DNA of 32,294 nt. Origin: Flavivirga aquimarina. GTDB lineage: Bacteria > Bacteroidota > Bacteroidia > Flavobacteriales > Flavobacteriaceae. The stretch spans positions 1 to 32,294 of the forward strand of contig NZ_JAUOEK010000154.1 of the NCBI RefSeq assembly GCF_030540835.1, given 5' to 3'. This document shows positions 30,891-32,294 of this stretch, piece by piece (the first letter of the stretch is position 1; each line of letters starts with the position of its first letter). A program made the position numbers and the translations under genes. The notes beneath the pieces were generated by a model. The model worked only from the letters and a program-made list of their open reading frames with translations. It did no database searches and was not told where the DNA came from.

Positions 30891-31160
30891 TGTAGCTAAC
30901 AAGAGTAATCGTAGCACAAGACACTAAAAAACGCAGAAATTAACTCAAAAGCTTCTTTTTAAGGAGCTTTATTTTTTAGAAGTGTTTATTTGTTTTCAAA
31001 TTTAAAGGTTTGTTAAAAGTCTTATATGAAGTATTATTAAGACTTTTATGTTTAAAATAACATGGCCAGACTGCTTTTGGTATCACTTTTCACTGTTTTA
31101 GAGATGAATTTTAGATATTTCTTGAGATTATAGGCTATAGCAGAGAGATACATTACTTTG
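30891..31160 (-). mobile_element. IS1182-like remnant next to an attC-like left core
   Basis: TGTAGCTAAC (30891-30900) looks like a left core. After AAGAG comes TAATCGTAGCACAAGACACT, which parallels TAATCGTTGCACAAGGCACT at 13961. Similarity to the 3' part of the element at 13960-14220 continues to about 31158, where the TGACTCGTCCTGA block cuts it off. Only the tail of the transposase gene remains, and it is decayed. Confidence 0.7.
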
Positions 31161-31215
31161 ACTCGTCCTGAAAAAAACTACAATAATTTAACACAATTAT
31201 GTATAAAAACGAAAC
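31159..31215. mobile_element. solo end of an insertion sequence, second copy
   Basis: TGACTCGTCCTGA opens a roughly 55-bp block similar to 19487-19545. It truncates the IS1182 remnant and lies about 120 bases ahead of the next gene. No transposase is present. The bases 31216-31337 contain no other recognisable feature. Confidence 0.45.
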
Positions 31216-31337
31216 GTTATTATATTGAATATATGACATATATGATTGAATGTCGGGCAAATGTCCTGCATAATACAATCGTGATTTTTTGAAAATTTTT
31301 AAGTTATATCTAATCTTACCATAAATTTCAATTTTGA

Positions 31338-32045
31338 ATGGAAAAACTAGAGTTTAGAACAAAATTAATTGAAGTCAGAAAAGCAAAAGGATTAACTCAA
31401 GTGGATGTTGCTGAAAAAAGTAGAATTACTGTACGTACAATTCAGCGCATAGAATCAGGAATAGTTAAACCTAGAGCCTTTACGATTAAAATTATTTCTG
31501 AAACTCTAGGATTTGATTTCTATGATAGCTCTGATATCTGTCATGATGTTATCTTAAATCAAAACTCAAAATTGAAAAGGCATACTATTTTTTGGTATGT
31601 AAAAGATTTGTTTAATTTAAAAACTAATACAATGAAAAAAATTTCAATTTTATCAACAACCAGTTTGATTATCGTCTTAGGCCTGTTTTCTTTCAATTCA
31701 GAGATTTTTGCTCAAACCTCCAACAAAAAAAACAGTATTACAGTACAAAAGAATATGGACAAATCTATTAAGCGAATTGATGTAAGATTTACAAACTATC
31801 TTACATATGATAGTTTAATCAGCATTAAGAATCACTTAAAAGCATATGACATTAAAATCAATTATAAGAAAATTGAATTTGATGAAGATAATCGTTTAAA
31901 AGACATCTCTTTAGAAGCGTTTACAAAATTGGGGAGTGGTTCATTTAGTATGCCATTATCAGATATTACAAAGACTGGAGGGTTCTTTGTAGATTATTCA
32001 AAAAACACAAAGACAAAGTTCTGTATTGGAGGTTGTGATTTATAA
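31338..32045 (+). CDS. XRE-type HTH fused to a signal-peptide-like segment and extracytoplasmic domain
   Basis: The protein has 235 residues. Residues about 7-62 are a Cro/CI-type HTH (EVRKAKGLTQVDVAEKSRIT, then VRTIQRIESGIVKPR). After KRHTIFWYV comes Met99, which opens a perfect lipoprotein-free signal peptide: MKKISILSTTSLIIVLGL, then a Gln-Ala-type end at IFAQTS. The last 105 residues are polar with CIGGC at the end. Either this is a membrane-anchored regulator with an outside sensor, or two genes are fused in frame and ATG 31632 is used separately to make the exported protein. The HTH and junction resemble the protein at 21365. No attC core directly precedes it, but a decayed site follows. 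Confidence 0.8.
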   Translation: MEKLEFRTKLIEVRKAKGLTQVDVAEKSRITVRTIQRIESGIVKPRAFTIKIISETLGFDFYDSSDICHDVILNQNSKLKRHTIFWYVKDLFNLKTNTMKKISILSTTSLIIVLGLFSFNSEIFAQTSNKKNSITVQKNMDKSIKRIDVRFTNYLTYDSLISIKNHLKAYDIKINYKKIEFDEDNRLKDISLEAFTKLGSGSFSMPLSDITKTGGFFVDYSKNTKTKFCIGGCDL

Positions 32046-32051
32046 AAAAAT

Positions 32052-32170
32052 ACCATCAAACCATGTAAAAATAATTGTCTACCCTAGCCTATTTGGTTCG
32101 TTTCATTTTTACTAAATATAGGTACTAAACCACGCAAATATTCAAGATATATGAAACGTCAGACTGTGCA
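32052..32170 (+). repeat. attC-like junction, decayed
   Basis: CATGTAAAAATAATTG (32062) resembles the left arm GTGTAAAAATAATTGC of other sites, and TTTTTACTAAATATAGGTAC followed by AACCACGCAAATATTC resembles the conserved right half. The core GAAACGTCAG (about 32154) has lost GTT. The inner hairpin is absent. The window end 32171-32294 shows no gene. Confidence 0.55.
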
Positions 32171-32294
32171 TTAACTTTTTTTGTATTCTGATTGTTAATG
32201 GTTTGAGTAATTCTTATCTTGTATAGGAACACAAATCATACTTATGGAACATATACATGGTCAGGATCGTAATCAAATCCGGATGACTTCCCTT

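Overview
This is an AT-rich stretch of a Bacteroidota genome, most likely from a marine Flavobacteriaceae bacterium. The signs are codon use, lipoprotein signals ending in S-C-S or similar, DUF4377- and TlpA-type exported proteins, genes without Shine-Dalgarno sequences, and typical flavobacterial IS481-, IS110- and IS1182-like elements. I see no rRNA or tRNA gene, no CRISPR array and no integron integrase.

The main structure, about 100-28306, is a gene-cassette array of integron type without an integrase in view (a CALIN-like array). Nearly all genes lie on the + strand, one or two per unit. They are separated by about 60-150 bp imperfect palindromes that start with (R)YYYAAC-like and end with GTTRRRY/GTTGGC-like cores. 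These have paired outer arms (left GTGTATAATTAATTGC-like, right GCAACTAATCATACAC-like) and usually an inner hairpin of the type GGAAAATCC..GGATTTTCC. In at least eight units the first 8-10 bases match the reverse complement of the last 8-10 bases of the SAME unit (for example GTTGTAAAAC at 9988 and GTTTTACAAC at 10782). Cassettes that circulated as closed circles would look like this. Cargo includes a SUKH/SMI1-KNR4 immunity-type protein, a NADAR (YbiA) protein, a GDPD-like protein lacking its first catalytic His, an S41 peptidase, a serine beta-lactamase-fold hydrolase, a frameshifted M20 amidohydrolase, an EamA-type permease, TlpA-like lipoproteins, a HELAH-motif protein, a broken barstar-like gene, a DUF4377 lipoprotein and several unknown proteins. 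A 120-bp cassette without an ORF occurs three times (8942, 20135, 26477).

The array is scarred by mobile elements: a chimera of IS110 and IS481 remnants (2648-3164), a complete-looking IS481-type element (about 10985-12317), and a decayed IS1182-like element (13960-14906) with a miniature relative (4585-4733) and a second remnant (30901-31160). All three of the last group sit just inside the left core of attC-like sites. Solo ends of another IS occur at 19487 and 31159.

A block at 23937-26230 breaks the cassette pattern. It holds a divergent HxlR regulator/FAD monooxygenase pair with a clear palindromic operator, and a fumarylacetoacetase-like fragment fused to a piece of attC. To the right of the array (28307-end) the organisation changes to a minus-strand marR-S41 peptidase operon, whose start codon is preceded by nine TTTA repeats. 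This is followed by an IS1182 remnant, an unusual HTH protein fused to a secreted domain, and a last decayed attC-like site.
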